The notes: generated by a model from the sequence alone, not told the origin. Shown: positions 34,904 to 45,016, numbered from the stretch's first letter. The stretch: DNA of 64,000 bases from Komarekiella delphini-convector SJRDD-AB1 (GCF_014831675.1 NZ_VJXY01000019.1:82218-146217); one strand, 5' to 3'. Made by a program: numbers and translations.

Positions 34904-35710
34904 ATGAATAAAAGAGACAAAATAACAGTAATTTTTGGAGTTATTTTATTTATATTAGGATTGAGTATTGCAAGTTTAATGACTCAGTTACCTAAGCCAA
35001 AAAGTATTAAAGCTAAAGAAGCGCAGCCAGACAAAGTAGTGATAGCTAATAGTTGGTTAGCAAATCCTTTATTGCCTAAGCCAAAAAACATTAAAGCTAA
35101 AGCTAAAAAACTACAACCAAAAGTAATCAGAGCTAATAGTTGGTTAGCAGCTTCTTTCCCTGTAGAAAACTTTCAAGCTTATACATCTCCTTTTGGCTAC
35201 CGCCGTTCTGCTACTGGCAGTTCTAATTGGGAATTTCACGGAGGCTTAGATATCGCCGCCCCACAAGGTAGTTACATTCGCAATTGGTGGGCAGGTACAG
35301 TAGTTAAAGTTGGCGATGCCTACGGCGGGCAAAGCCTACGTGATGCCTGTGGCACTCATATAGTAATTAAATCAGGAGAATGGGAACACACCTATTGCCA
35401 CATGGAAGGATACGTCGAAACTGTAGATAGTCGTCGCTATCTAATTGATCATGCAGGTGGAATACAAATCTGGGAAGGTCAGCAGATACCAACTGGAGTC
35501 AGAATTGGCAGGGTAGGGATGACTGGACGCACCACTGGGCCTCATCTCCACTGGGGACTTAAATATGCCAACAACTATGTAGACCCAGTAATGGTTCTGC
35601 GAGAAATGTATTCTCAACAGCGAGTTGCTAAAAGAGGAAGCTCAATTCAGCCTCAACAGTCACAAGTCATTATTCAAGAGTCAAAATTTATTCGCGATTC
35701 TGGTTATTAG
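34904..35710 (+). CDS. M23 family zinc metallopeptidase, membrane-anchored
   Basis: A 268-residue protein. Residues about 8-27 form a membrane anchor (VIFGVILFILGLSIASLM). A linker with an imperfect duplication follows (LPKPKSIKAKE and LPKPKNIKAKA, each before ANSWLA). The C-terminal LytM/M23 domain (about 90-245) has the zinc ligands in HGGLDIAAP (H-x3-D), HTYCHM and HLHWG. It should cut peptidoglycan cross-links or act as a regulator in the periplasm. The stretch GDAYGGQSLRDA lies in a loop encoded by a small dispersed repeat (35313-35340). Monocistronic, AT-rich flanks. Confidence 0.85.
   Translation: MNKRDKITVIFGVILFILGLSIASLMTQLPKPKSIKAKEAQPDKVVIANSWLANPLLPKPKNIKAKAKKLQPKVIRANSWLAASFPVENFQAYTSPFGYRRSATGSSNWEFHGGLDIAAPQGSYIRNWWAGTVVKVGDAYGGQSLRDACGTHIVIKSGEWEHTYCHMEGYVETVDSRRYLIDHAGGIQIWEGQQIPTGVRIGRVGMTGRTTGPHLHWGLKYANNYVDPVMVLREMYSQQRVAKRGSSIQPQQSQVIIQESKFIRDSGY
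35313..35340. repeat. small dispersed repeat, type B, inside the M23 gene
   Basis: GCGATGCCTACGGCGGGCAA and AGCCTACG match the element at 58914-58942 (GCGATGTCTACGACGGGCTA, CGCCTACGC) with few differences. It is in frame and appears to lengthen a loop of the peptidase domain. Confidence 0.6.
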
Positions 35711-36387
35711 TTAAATAAAATATTTAATTAAAGCATTGAATTAAGATTTTTTGTTGCCATTTTGGCATATTTATAAACTAAGCAGATTACTATAGTAGTT
35801 AGAGAAAAATCGTCTTAATTAGAAAAACATATACTGCATTTATCAAGATAATTTCGTTGTTAATTTAATAATCAAAAAAAGTGTAGAAATTACAAAAAAA
35901 TAAATCAAATATTTTTATTTAATTTGTGATACTGACATAAATTTATTTTTTAAACCGTAAAATTACTGAAAAAAGTCTTGCAATATTAATCAAATAACCG
36001 TATTGTTTAAATAACCGTATTGTTGAAAGTAAGCTTCAGAAAAGCACTGATTAAATATAGTAGATCATCAAAGTAAGTGTTTCCCTGTGACTTGGCCAAT
36101 TTGCCAAATCTATTATATTTTTAGGCTTGATTTCTCAGTAATTATCAAACATACAAGGGCCTTTTGTTATCAATTAAAAGGCTCTTAACTACCTTAACTA
36201 AATATATGTTGCAGGCTTCTATTCAGAAATTATGGAGCTTAGACAACATTCTCAAAACTTAGTTCAAAGTATAGAGGTTTATGTTGAAAAACTTCTAACT
36301 TTTTCTAGCATCCTTTTGGGCTGTGGCATCCATTTAAAACCATAGTTTTCAAGACTAATGTATACATCATTATCTTCTCATTAATTC
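35711..36387. other. AT-rich intergenic region
   Basis: About 680 bases with no convincing gene. A short direct repeat, AAATAACCGTATTGTT, appears twice at 35992-36023. Nothing else was recognised. Confidence 0.5.
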
Positions 36388-37377
36388 ATGATTAATGAGA
36401 ATAATTGTAATGACAAGATAACAGAAAAATCAGAAATCTACCCAACTTGTATACTATTAAAGGTCACGTCAATGATATATTCAAAGATTTACCCATATTA
36501 CGTAAAAGTCAAGACAAATCCTCTTTGGCTTGTGATGTTTCTAATAGGTCGATTTAGAATTTTTCATTCTTTTATAATTTATTTTTATAAATACTCTAAG
36601 CTGAATAATTATGATCTAAGGTTCTCCAGTTTTGTGGATCTTAAAGTTGACGATGCTGTTAACTGTCTGCAAAAAGATGGTGTCTACTTAGGACTTCAGT
36701 TGCCAAAATCTATTCTTCAAGAAATCCTTAGCTTTGCTTATAGCAATAATTGTTACGGAGATGCAGAGTATACGTGTGGGTTCTTGTATTCTGAAAAAGA
36801 TAAAGCAATAAAGCAGCATGGAAAACCCTTTATTCGGGCTGAATATTACAATACTGCTGCGCTTTGTCCAGCAATTAAAAAACTTGCCAGTGATCCAAAG
36901 TTATTAGACATTGCTACTCAATATTTAGGTAAAACTCCTGTATTTACAGGCAGTCGGTTACACTGGATTTTCGTAGTTAAAGAAGCCGGATATGATTTAA
37001 ATAAAGCTGCTATGAATTTTCATTACGATTTAAATGACTATTGCAGCTTGAGATTTTTCTTTTATTTAACCGATGTGGATTTATTGAGTGGCCCTCATGT
37101 ATGTATTCGTGGGAGTCACAAGCGGAAGAAACTTACTTATCTTTTCTCTTTAATTAGACGACAACCTGAAGCAGAACTATTGGATTATTATGGAGCAGAA
37201 AAGAGCTTAACTGTTTGTGGCCCAGCAGGTTTTGGTTTTGCCGAAGATGTATTTTGTTTTCATAAAGCAACACCCCCAATCTCTAAAGATCGTCTCATGC
37301 TACAAATCCAATTTAATTTGCATAATTATGGGGAGCAGACTGATATAGTAGATCCGGTTTTACTTAGGCAGGCTTAG
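36388..37377 (+). CDS. phytanoyl-CoA dioxygenase (PhyH)-like protein
   Basis: A 329-residue protein with a likely double-stranded beta-helix fold over about residues 85-320. Candidate iron ligands are His and Asp in MNFHYDLNDYCS (about 215) and a distal His in VFCFHKATPPISKDRLMLQI (about 292), with Arg for 2-oxoglutarate in the same segment. The first 70 residues are variable and contain a hydrophobic stretch. The substrate is unknown. It is followed at once by a strong bidirectional hairpin and the convergent ftsH gene. Confidence 0.75.
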   Translation: MINENNCNDKITEKSEIYPTCILLKVTSMIYSKIYPYYVKVKTNPLWLVMFLIGRFRIFHSFIIYFYKYSKLNNYDLRFSSFVDLKVDDAVNCLQKDGVYLGLQLPKSILQEILSFAYSNNCYGDAEYTCGFLYSEKDKAIKQHGKPFIRAEYYNTAALCPAIKKLASDPKLLDIATQYLGKTPVFTGSRLHWIFVVKEAGYDLNKAAMNFHYDLNDYCSLRFFFYLTDVDLLSGPHVCIRGSHKRKKLTYLFSLIRRQPEAELLDYYGAEKSLTVCGPAGFGFAEDVFCFHKATPPISKDRLMLQIQFNLHNYGEQTDIVDPVLLRQA

Positions 37378-37407
37378 ATTCCCGACTTTTATAAAAAGTC
37401 GGGAATC
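37377..37407. terminator. bidirectional terminator hairpin
   Basis: GATTCCCGACTTTT and AAAAGTCGGGAATC are perfect inverted arms around ATA, starting on the last base of the PhyH stop and ending 20 bases before the ftsH stop. With A- and T-rich ends on both sides it can terminate both convergent genes. Confidence 0.85.
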
Positions 37408-37427
37408 TTGTTGTTCACAATAAATTT

Positions 37428-39317
37428 CTAACGAGGTACAGCCAATTTCTCATCAACTACTTGGGTGTTTTCAATGACAATTTTGCGGAATATTTCACCC
37501 TCAATTGTTTCCTGTTCTATTAACAAATCTACTAAACGTTCCAAAACTACGCGGTGTTCTTGCAACAATTCTTTTGCCTTAATGTAAGAAGTATTGACAA
37601 TTTCGCGCACTTGAGAGTCAATTTTGGCGGCAATTTCCTCAGAATATTCTGATTTATTCATCCAGTCGCGTCCTAAAAATACCTCTCCACTCTGATTTTC
37701 TAGAGACAACGGGCCTAATTCAGACATCCCGAATCGTGTCACCATCTGCCGGGCCATCCCTGTCACCTGTTGTAAGTCATTGCCTGCACCTGTAGTCACT
37801 TCCGGCTTACCGAAAACAATTTCCTCGGCAGCGCGACCACCCAAAGTTGCAGTAATCCTGGCTTTGAGTTGAGAACGGGAAATTAATCCTTGTTCTTCGT
37901 TGGGAGTAAACCAAGTTAATCCCAGCGCTTGTCCCCGTGGGATGAGCGTAACTTTCTGCACGGGGTCATGGTCTTTGAGCAATGTGCCTACTAAAGCGTG
38001 TCCAACTTCGTGGTAAGCAATTAAGCGCTTGCTCTTGCTATCTACCAAGGCAGTACCTTCCATCCCTGCGACTACCCGATCTACAGCATCATCAATTTCT
38101 AGAAGGGTGACAGCTTCTTTGCGCCTTCTGGCGGTGAGAATGGCAGCTTCGTTGAGTAAGTTGGCCAAATCTGCCCCAGTAAAACCAGGAGTGCGGCGAG
38201 CGATCGCTTCTAATGACACACTAGGATCGATTTTCTTATTCCGCGCATGAACTTTTAAAATGTCCAGCCGTCCTTTAAGATCCGGTGCATCTACAATCAC
38301 TTGTCGGTCAAAGCGTCCTGGTCTAAGCAGTGCTGCATCCAGTACATCTGGGCGGTTGGTGGCAGCAATAATAATGATGCCGGTGTTACCTTCAAACCCA
38401 TCCATTTCGGTTAGTAGTTGGTTGAGGGTTTGTTCTCGCTCATCATTACCGCCACCGATACCAGCACCCCGCTGGCGTCCTACAGCATCAATTTCATCGA
38501 TAAATATCAGACAGGGGGCATTATCTTTAGCTTTCTTGAACAGATCGCGCACACGGGATGCACCCACACCAACGAACATTTCTACGAATTCCGAACCGGA
38601 AATGCTGAAGAAGGGTACGCCTGCTTCCCCGGCGATCGCTTTTGCTAGGAGAGTTTTACCTGTACCAGGAGGGCCGATTAACAGCACTCCCTTGGGAATA
38701 CGTGCGCCTACAGCGGTAAATCTTTCTGGCTGTTTAAGAAAAGTGACGACTTCTTCAAGTTCTTCTTTCGCTTCTTCAACTCCTGCTACGTCTTCAAACT
38801 TTACTCCAGTTTTCGCCTCCATTTGGAAGCGTGCTCTGGATTTGCCAAAGTTCATCGCTTGGCTAGAGGCATTGGTAGAGCGGCGGAGGAACAACAACAT
38901 TAAAGCAACAAGTGGCAAAATCCACATCAGGTTGATCAACAGCCCTACAGCAGCTCGACTGTTAGCAGAAGAAACCTCGCCAAAATCAACATTCTTTTCT
39001 TTAAGAATGTTAATCAACTCTGTGTTTTGTGCCAAAAGTCGTACTTGTAGAGGTTGTGCATCCGGCTTTTGCCCCTGTAGATACACCCTTGCTATTTGTT
39101 CGGTTTCGTCCAACTCTACTCTTTTAACTTCTCCTTGCTTCGCTTTTGTGATCAATTCGCCATAATTTAGGGTGTCACGCTCTGCTTTTTGTGCAAAGGC
39201 GGGAGCACCCCCAAACATACCCGGCAACATGATCAAACTGGCTGCTAGCGCACCAGCCCAAGCAAGTCGTTTTGGCGAGCGCTGTTTCATCAATGCCTTT
39301 TTTCCCAAATTTGTCAT
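37428..39317 (-). CDS. ftsH: FtsH ATP-dependent zinc metalloprotease
   Basis: A 629-residue thylakoid/cytoplasmic-membrane AAA protease. An N-terminal hydrophobic segment (about residues 18-40) and a second one (about 125-147, [19 protein letters not shown]) bracket the lumenal domain. The AAA module has Walker A GPPGTGKT, Walker [13 protein letters not shown] and the arginine-finger region [19 protein letters not shown]; the protease site is HEVGH. It is a housekeeping quality-control protease; in cyanobacteria family members turn over photosystem II D1. ATG 39317 and ATG 39290 each have an AAAAAAGG before them, so the start is open. Confidence 0.95.
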   Translation of the reverse strand: MTNLGKKALMKQRSPKRLAWAGALAASLIMLPGMFGGAPAFAQKAERDTLNYGELITKAKQGEVKRVELDETEQIARVYLQGQKPDAQPLQVRLLAQNTELINILKEKNVDFGEVSSANSRAAVGLLINLMWILPLVALMLLFLRRSTNASSQAMNFGKSRARFQMEAKTGVKFEDVAGVEEAKEELEEVVTFLKQPERFTAVGARIPKGVLLIGPPGTGKTLLAKAIAGEAGVPFFSISGSEFVEMFVGVGASRVRDLFKKAKDNAPCLIFIDEIDAVGRQRGAGIGGGNDEREQTLNQLLTEMDGFEGNTGIIIIAATNRPDVLDAALLRPGRFDRQVIVDAPDLKGRLDILKVHARNKKIDPSVSLEAIARRTPGFTGADLANLLNEAAILTARRRKEAVTLLEIDDAVDRVVAGMEGTALVDSKSKRLIAYHEVGHALVGTLLKDHDPVQKVTLIPRGQALGLTWFTPNEEQGLISRSQLKARITATLGGRAAEEIVFGKPEVTTGAGNDLQQVTGMARQMVTRFGMSELGPLSLENQSGEVFLGRDWMNKSEYSEEIAAKIDSQVREIVNTSYIKAKELLQEHRVVLERLVDLLIEQETIEGEIFRKIVIENTQVVDEKLAVPR

Positions 39318-39734
39318 AATAATTACCTTTTTTCTGATGGCATAAGCTGAGGGCTGGTTTTATGCCTATTCTTCTAGCAAAAATTCCAATAACTGGAAAT
39401 TACAGTTTTCTTATCTAGTCTAACTTCCATACAAAACCATTCCCAAATCTATCTCGGCTCTGATATGAATTCAATCAATTCGGATAAATCTACTCCTCAG
39501 TAGGATGACAAGCAAGCCAGCCTGGTATAACACTCATTATTAGGTTGGGCATTTAGTAACTATTGTGACAAAATTTTTTCTTTTCTATTCGCTTCACACG
39601 TTAATCATAAAATTTTCCGGTGGACTGTAATTTGACATATTACGATACAAATCGTTAAGATAAACATAATCGTAATGACTTCGTTTTTTAAAAAATCTGT
39701 TGATAGTAGTTAGTTAGTAGTTTGTGGGTTAATT
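39318..39734. other. ftsH / FMN reductase divergent intergenic region
   Basis: About 415 bases holding both promoters. No clear operator, repeat or RNA was recognised. Confidence 0.45.
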
Positions 39735-40280
39735 ATGGTAAAAATTGTTGGTATTGGTGGTAGTTTAAGGCCGAACTCCTATACCCAGATCGCTTTGCAG
39801 GTAGCAGCGCAACGGGTAGAAGCCCTAGGTGCAGAGATCGAAATTCTCGATTTACGACAGTTGCAGCTACCGTTTTGCAATGGTGAAAAGGAGTATGCAG
39901 ATTACCCAGATGTTCAGCGGTTACGAAATGCTGTTAGTCACGCTGATGGGTTAATTCTAGCGACACCTGAATATCATGGCGGTGTTAGTGGTGTCCTGAA
40001 AAATGCCCTAGATTTGATGAGCTTTGAGGAACTATCTGACAAAGTGACAGGACTAATTAGCGTGTTGGGTGGTCAGTCTAATAGCAACGCTTTGAATGAC
40101 CTACGGTTAATTGTTAGATGGGTGCATGGTTGGGTAATTCCAGAACAAATTGCGATCGGACAAGCTTGGGGTGCTTTCAGTCCTGAAGGTAAACTTAAAG
40201 ATGAGAAGCTTTCTCAAAGATTTGATCAATTTGCTCAGAGCTTGGTTGATAACACTCGGAAGCTGCGGGGCGTGAATTAG
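39735..40280 (+). CDS. NADPH-dependent FMN reductase family protein
   Basis: A 181-residue flavodoxin-fold reductase. The flavin-phosphate loop is GGSLRPNSYTQIAL (about residues 8-21), and the second FMN contact is TPEYHGGVSGVLKNALDL (about 76-93). Such proteins reduce FMN, quinones or azo dyes with NADPH in the cytoplasm. It is monocistronic, followed directly by a hairpin. Confidence 0.9.
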   Translation: MVKIVGIGGSLRPNSYTQIALQVAAQRVEALGAEIEILDLRQLQLPFCNGEKEYADYPDVQRLRNAVSHADGLILATPEYHGGVSGVLKNALDLMSFEELSDKVTGLISVLGGQSNSNALNDLRLIVRWVHGWVIPEQIAIGQAWGAFSPEGKLKDEKLSQRFDQFAQSLVDNTRKLRGVN

Positions 40281-40310
40281 TTTAGGGTGGGCAAAGACCC
40301 ACCCCAAACT
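40279..40310 (+). terminator. hairpin after the FMN reductase gene
   Basis: AGTTTAGGGTGGG and CCCACCCCAAACT pair with one G-T mismatch around a six-base loop, beginning at the stop codon. Confidence 0.6.
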
Positions 40311-40338
40311 CAATGATGCTAATTGTGAGTGAATCGAG

Positions 40339-40683
40339 CTAAATATTTATACTTTGTAGAATTTGGGAAGGTAGCAAGAACTTGTAAGGCATGATCCTTG
40401 TAGAATTCTTTTGAGTAATTTCTTTCTCAATCCCTTTTATACAAGCTGGTTCATCTTTGGCTGGAATACCTACTACAATTTGATGAATTGCACTTTGTAA
40501 CTCAGATTGTTTTTCTGTAAGGAAAAAGTATTTATATCCTGTAGTTCCTTGAATCTTTTGACTGGGAGACACAAATACAACATTAGGCTTGTGTTTCAAA
40601 GTATGTAATATTGTCCCTATGATCGTTGCCGCAGATGTGCCGAATAGTAAGACCACTGCGGAGATAGATAATCTTAGTCCCAA
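40339..40683 (-). CDS. small hypothetical protein, possibly decaying
   Basis: A 114-codon frame with a hydrophobic N-terminus (LSISAVVLLFGTSAATIIGT) that could be a membrane anchor, followed by a soluble part (KPNVVFVSPSQKIQGTTGYK). The only early start is a TTG with a poor ribosome site. It directly adjoins the nSTAND remnant on the same strand, so it may be a leftover of a larger lost gene. Family unknown. Confidence 0.3.
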   Translation of the reverse strand: MGLRLSISAVVLLFGTSAATIIGTILHTLKHKPNVVFVSPSQKIQGTTGYKYFFLTEKQSELQSAIHQIVVGIPAKDEPACIKGIEKEITQKNSTRIMPYKFLLPSQILQSINI

Positions 40684-40752
40684 TATTCTCTTTTTACGTA
40701 CCTTCTCTTCCCTGTGTTGCGATCGCGAAACTCTACATAAGCATCTACATAT

Positions 40753-40986
40753 TCAGCCTCGATGTAGTTCAAAAAGCTGGATTTCGCTCTCATCTAAACG
40801 GGTTAAGCGGATAAACATATTGTTAACTTGGTCTTGTTCTAGGAGTGACAAAGTATTGTAAACATCATCGGCAGTTTGGGTGATCGCCATATTCACACCA
40901 CTGATCGCCTCATACTCTACAGACCGCAACCATCTACCATGTCGCCGCTTCCACATTTCCAGCAGTGCATGTTGCAATAGTGGCAT
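40753..40986 (-). pseudogene. fragment of a STAND NTPase / WD40-type protein
   Basis: The 77 residues PLLQHALLEMWKRRHGRWL to FIRLTRLDE match the helical segment that follows the NTPase domain in cyanobacterial STAND-WD40 proteins (LPLLQYALxELWKRR...IAQTAD...YNxLSxxEQ type). Both the NTPase domain upstream and the repeats downstream are missing. Upstream on the minus strand is dispersed-repeat DNA (40990-41045). Confidence 0.65.
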
Positions 40987-41410
40987 TGCTCCTTGGAGGG
41001 AAACCCTCCGACGCTCAATGACTCGCTAACGCTGCGCTATGGCAACTTCTCTTATTGCTTCCCCTGCTTGCAATTTGTATCAATATTAAGGTGAAACGGT
41101 ATGAGGAGGCGTTTCCAGATCCGATATGAAAGGTAAGAGCAAAGAAAAAGCGCAGTTTCAACCCACAAATTCCGCGCCTTGCAGCTTGGGAGTTTTAATT
41201 GAGTACGCCATAAACGTAGGGTAGACAAAAATTTGCCTACCCTACTCAACTGTTCGCGGCGAGTACAGCCAAGCTCAGTATTCAAGCGCCGCAGTCTCTC
41301 GTAAGCCCCTTTATGTTAGGCGCTCTAAGTTCTCCGCTCTTTTCTTAAAGGACTGGGGGACAAGGTGAATAAATAATCAATACTCAATCCCCAATTCCTT
41401 TTACCTCAAC
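40987..41410. other. repeat-rich intergenic region
   Basis: About 420 bases with small dispersed repeats at 41010-41045 and 41283-41313 and a hairpin at 41216-41245 (GTAGGGTAG...CTACCCTAC). The minus-strand frame at 41052-41285 runs through this hairpin and is not considered a gene. Confidence 0.5.
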
Positions 41411-42535
41411 TTAATGATGATGGTGGTGATGGTGATGGTGATGCCCAGATAATTGGGGGTTAACCGTCACAGCTTGCTCATTCTTCAATTCTGCAATGTG
41501 AGTATTCGCCCATTCAGCAGCCATCGCTAAGAATTCTGGATGGTCGTTAACACAAGCCATTTGTACGTAGTTCACACCAGAATGCTTTTTCTCCAAAGCA
41601 TGAATGATGTGATGTACATCCAATAGAGTTTCGTGATTTTCTGTGGCAAAACCAATTGGCATAAATATAACTACTTTTGCACCCAATTGAATGAGGTTAT
41701 TAGCAGCTTGCTCTGCATTTGGTACTGTCCATTCAATTAATGGTGTGTCGTGATTGAGCCAGCCCACTGAGATTAAAGGATAGCGGTTAATTAACTTATC
41801 CCGTACCAAGTCGTACAGTGCTTGACTTTCGGTAATTCCAGAGGTGAATCCTTTGGCTTTGTGAGGACAGCCGTGATTCATTAACACAATGCCGATTTGA
41901 GAAGGTAGGTAAGTTGCTGCTAAATCAGCGTTAATTTTCTCCTCAACTAAATGAGCCATCAAATCGATATAGGCTGGTTCGTTGAAGAAAGAAGGAATAT
42001 AGCGCTGTGCTTTAACCCAATGTTCTTCACCATCGGTCAACTCGGTTAGAGCGTTGTTAACTTGCTCGATCGCAATACCACTTGTAAAAATTGAATCAAC
42101 AACCAACAGTGGGTAAATTAAAATTTTGTCAAAGCCTTGGTTTTTGATTTCTGCCAAGACTTGATTGGGTAAGAAAGGGGCGCAGAAGTTGAAGGCTTTG
42201 AAGACTTGGACACTATCACCCCACTTTGCTTGTAAATTCTTCTCAATGCCAGCGCGTTGCTGTTCAAATATGGCGTTATGTGGGGAAATAAAATCATGAT
42301 GTGTGTGTCCCCACTCATGGCGATCAAATAACGCTAGAAGCTTTGCCAGGGGGGGATAAACCCAGGTTGGTACTGGCGCAAATTTTGCTGTGAGTAGATT
42401 TAAAGCTTGTTCGTTATAGTTAGCGAAGTCTTCGTAGCTTTCAACTTCGCCATAGCCCATGAGCAATACAGCTACACGGTCTTGACCTGATAAATGTTCG
42501 TGGGTGGCGTGCAGTTTTTCTGGGGTGGCAACCAC
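41411..42535 (-). CDS. ferrochelatase-like protein with C-terminal polyhistidine tail
   Basis: About 374 residues in a cyanobacterial family related to ferrochelatase (two Rossmann-like lobes). Stretches typical of the fold are VAVLLMGYGEVESYEDFANY, KILIYPLLVVDSIFTSGIAI and VVIFMPIGFATENHETLLDV, the last holding candidate metal and acid residues (ENHET). It may be a second ferrochelatase or another metal or tetrapyrrole enzyme. The protein ends in ten consecutive His residues after QLSG, which could store or sense metal. GTG at 42535 is chosen because AGAGGAAA lies just before it and the family begins VVATPEKL; the frame is open to an ATG at 42607. Confidence 0.8.
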   Translation of the reverse strand: MVATPEKLHATHEHLSGQDRVAVLLMGYGEVESYEDFANYNEQALNLLTAKFAPVPTWVYPPLAKLLALFDRHEWGHTHHDFISPHNAIFEQQRAGIEKNLQAKWGDSVQVFKAFNFCAPFLPNQVLAEIKNQGFDKILIYPLLVVDSIFTSGIAIEQVNNALTELTDGEEHWVKAQRYIPSFFNEPAYIDLMAHLVEEKINADLAATYLPSQIGIVLMNHGCPHKAKGFTSGITESQALYDLVRDKLINRYPLISVGWLNHDTPLIEWTVPNAEQAANNLIQLGAKVVIFMPIGFATENHETLLDVHHIIHALEKKHSGVNYVQMACVNDHPEFLAMAAEWANTHIAELKNEQAVTVNPQLSGHHHHHHHHHH

Positions 42536-42610
42536 AATAATTTCCTCTGTATAACCAAACTGGGTAGAGCTAAGGAATATTTTAATTATTTCCCTTACTC
42601 GTAACATATT

Positions 42611-42632
42611 ATCCTATCCGGGGGGATAGGAT
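42611..42632. promoter_or_regulatory. perfect 9-bp inverted repeat upstream of the ferrochelatase-like gene
   Basis: ATCCTATCC and GGATAGGAT flank a GGGG loop, about 75 bases upstream of the chosen GTG start. It could be an operator for a dimeric (metal?) regulator or a leader hairpin. Confidence 0.4.
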
Positions 42633-42872
42633 AGGTAAAAAATAAAAACAATATATCAAGAGACATACTGGGGTTATTACTACATACTGAGTATTGAAAA
42701 AGGGGTTTTCTAGTAGTTTGTATCTAAATTTAGTTTGGATAAAAGCGAAATTTACATAGAATGAGTCAGTTTTTCTAGTACATGAGCTATTAAAAGTGAT
42801 TCACATTTAAGTATTAATTTATACTTTTGCTTTTAGTGTAGAATTGTAAAAGCTGTTAACACCAAATGATGA

Positions 42873-43445
42873 ATGAGGATAATCATTTGCCCTGGAATTA
42901 ATGAACCAGCTTTAACTGAAAGCTTTATATCAGGATGGTTAGATCTATTTTCTGACAGCTCAATCAGTCAAAATCCAGTGAGTATACTAGTTTTTCCGGG
43001 CAAGGGATTTTTGGCTTTATCAGCATTTCACATCTTGCAGTTTTTGCGCGATCGCTTAGGCGACAATCTAGAATCGCCAGTTATATTCATTAGCTTTAGT
43101 GCTGGTGTAGTTGGGGCAATAGGAGCGGCTTATTCATGGCGGTTATTGGGCGGTCGTGTCAAAGCATTTATTGCGATAGATGGGTGGGGAGTGCCACTTT
43201 GGGGTGATTTCCCGATTTCGCGGATGAGTCATGATTATTTCACCCATTGGAGTTCTTGTTTGCTGGGTAGTGGGCAAAATAACTTTTATGCAGAACCAGC
43301 AGTTGATCATTTGTCCATGTGGCGATCGCCACAAACTGTACAAGGCTCGTGGGTAGACTCAAAAATGGAGATTTTTCCACCTAGAGGTCGTCTAACTGCG
43401 GCCGAATTTTTGCATATGCTGTTAAAGCGCTATGAAGCAAATTAG
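42873..43445 (+). CDS. conserved cyanobacterial protein, alpha/beta-hydrolase-like
   Basis: A 190-residue protein. It starts MRIIICPGINEPALTESFIS, has VFISFSAGVVGAIGAAYSW (about residues 70-90) resembling a nucleophile elbow (S-F-S-A-G) and a late VDHLSMWRSP with a candidate His. The fold is probably a short alpha/beta hydrolase, without proof of activity. It is monocistronic and divergent from the ferrochelatase-like gene. Confidence 0.65.
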   Translation: MRIIICPGINEPALTESFISGWLDLFSDSSISQNPVSILVFPGKGFLALSAFHILQFLRDRLGDNLESPVIFISFSAGVVGAIGAAYSWRLLGGRVKAFIAIDGWGVPLWGDFPISRMSHDYFTHWSSCLLGSGQNNFYAEPAVDHLSMWRSPQTVQGSWVDSKMEIFPPRGRLTAAEFLHMLLKRYEAN

Positions 43446-43480
43446 TCCGGAAAACAGAGTTAGTAAGCAGGAGTGAGAAA

Positions 43481-43600
43481 TAAAGAGTCAAGGGTCAAAG
43501 GTCAAGGATTAAGAGTTATTTGTCATTAATTATTCTCTTCCTCTGCTCCCCTGCTCCCCTGCCCCCCTGCCCCTCCGCCCCTCTGCTCCATCTACCCTAG
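43481..43600. repeat. low-complexity and heptamer repeats
   Basis: GTCAAGGGTCAAAGGTCAAG-type units are followed by C/T-rich CCCCTGCTCCCCTGCCC units; filler between two plus-strand genes. Confidence 0.65.
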
Positions 43601-43620
43601 TCACTATCCCTAAATATCTG

Positions 43621-44880
43621 ATGTTTCCAACAGAACCCGCTGCTGTGAATAATGGGTTTGGCACCCTACTAAAAAATCGTAGTTTTATGCTCCTGTGGAT
43701 TGGGCAATTGATTTCCCAGTTAGGAGATAAAGTCTTCTTCGTTTTATTGGTTGCTTTGCTGGAGAACTATCCACACCCTCCTGGGGCGGAAAACTCTATG
43801 TACTCCACTTTGATGGTGGCATTTACAGTGCCAGCAATCTTGTTTGGTTCAGCAGGTGGCGTCTTTGTTGACCGCTTCCCGAAAAAATTAATTATGGTTG
43901 GCTCTGATGTGGTCAGGGGACTAATGACACTGGCGATTCCTTTTTTCCCTAAAGAATTTATTGTTTTGTTGATATTTGCCTTTGTCATCTCTTCTGTGAC
44001 GCAGTTTTTTGCGCCAGCTGAACAAGCCGCCATCCCGCTTTTGGTGCGAAAAGAGAACTTATTAGCAGCTAACGCACTCTTTAGCAGCACGATGATGGGA
44101 GCTTTAGTGATTGGCTTTGCAATCGGAGAGCCAATATTGAGTGCCGCTAAAGCTTTGCTGGGAGAAAACTATGGTCAAGAGCTTGTAGTTGGGGCGTTGT
44201 ACCTATTGTCTGCTGGGATGATGCAGCCAATTAATTTTAAAGAACATAAATCTATTAGCGAGACTCAGGCAGTAATCCATCCTTGGGCTGACTTTAAAGA
44301 GGGCTTGCGCTATCTCAAGAAAAACCGATTGATTTTGAATGCCATGCTGCAACTAACAACTTTATATTGTGTGTTTGCAGCATTAACGGTGCTGACGATT
44401 CAATTAGCAGCAGAATTTGGTTTAAAAGAAAAACAGTTTGGCTTTTTCTTGGCAGCAGCAGGGGTAGGGATGGTATTCGGTGCAGCAATTTTAGGTCATT
44501 GGGGCGAGAAACTGCATCACAAACCCTTACCCTTAATTGGCTTTTTAATGATCGCGCTAGTTTTAGGAGTGTTTACTTTTACCCATAATCTGTTGTTTGC
44601 GCTCGTGCTTTGTGGATTTTTGGGTGTGGGTGCTTCGCTCATTGGCGTGCCTATGCAAACTTTAATTCAACAGCAAACACCACCGATGATGCACGGTAAA
44701 GTATTCGGCTTTCAAAATCATGCCGTCAACATTGCTCTATCCGCACCTTTGGCAATTACTGGCCCATTAACTGATGCTCTGGGCTTGCGAGTTGTGCTTA
44801 TAGGAATGAGTGTTGTGGTTGTAGTTGTCGGTATTTGGGCTTGGAATAATACTCGTAGAGTCTTGCAAGATGTGATTTAA
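43621..44880 (+). CDS. major facilitator superfamily transporter
   Basis: A 419-residue membrane protein with about 11-12 hydrophobic segments. The N-terminal signature FGTLLKNRSFMLLWIGQLIS and the loop FVDRFPKKLIMVGSDVVRGL fit the MFS-3/enterobactin-exporter-like (EntS) branch. Substrate unknown. It stands alone between the hydrolase-like gene and ilvB. Confidence 0.85.
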   Translation: MFPTEPAAVNNGFGTLLKNRSFMLLWIGQLISQLGDKVFFVLLVALLENYPHPPGAENSMYSTLMVAFTVPAILFGSAGGVFVDRFPKKLIMVGSDVVRGLMTLAIPFFPKEFIVLLIFAFVISSVTQFFAPAEQAAIPLLVRKENLLAANALFSSTMMGALVIGFAIGEPILSAAKALLGENYGQELVVGALYLLSAGMMQPINFKEHKSISETQAVIHPWADFKEGLRYLKKNRLILNAMLQLTTLYCVFAALTVLTIQLAAEFGLKEKQFGFFLAAAGVGMVFGAAILGHWGEKLHHKPLPLIGFLMIALVLGVFTFTHNLLFALVLCGFLGVGASLIGVPMQTLIQQQTPPMMHGKVFGFQNHAVNIALSAPLAITGPLTDALGLRVVLIGMSVVVVVVGIWAWNNTRRVLQDVI

Positions 44881-45016
44881 CTAATTTAAACTAATAGCCT
44901 AGACTTAATATTTAAAATAGTCATTTTTGTAAGGATTTGATTGCACTTTTCTATTAAAATGAAATCTTAACTACAGAATTTCAGCATTAACTTTAGCTAT
45001 AGTCTGAGGTTTGACC

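Noticed and set aside
38260-39165. 301-codon plus-strand frame opposite ftsH
   Set aside because: It is fully inside the well-conserved ftsH gene on the other strand; an antisense shadow.
41052-41285. 77-codon minus-strand frame
   Set aside because: It crosses an intergenic hairpin (41216-41245) and repeat-like DNA, with no family resemblance.
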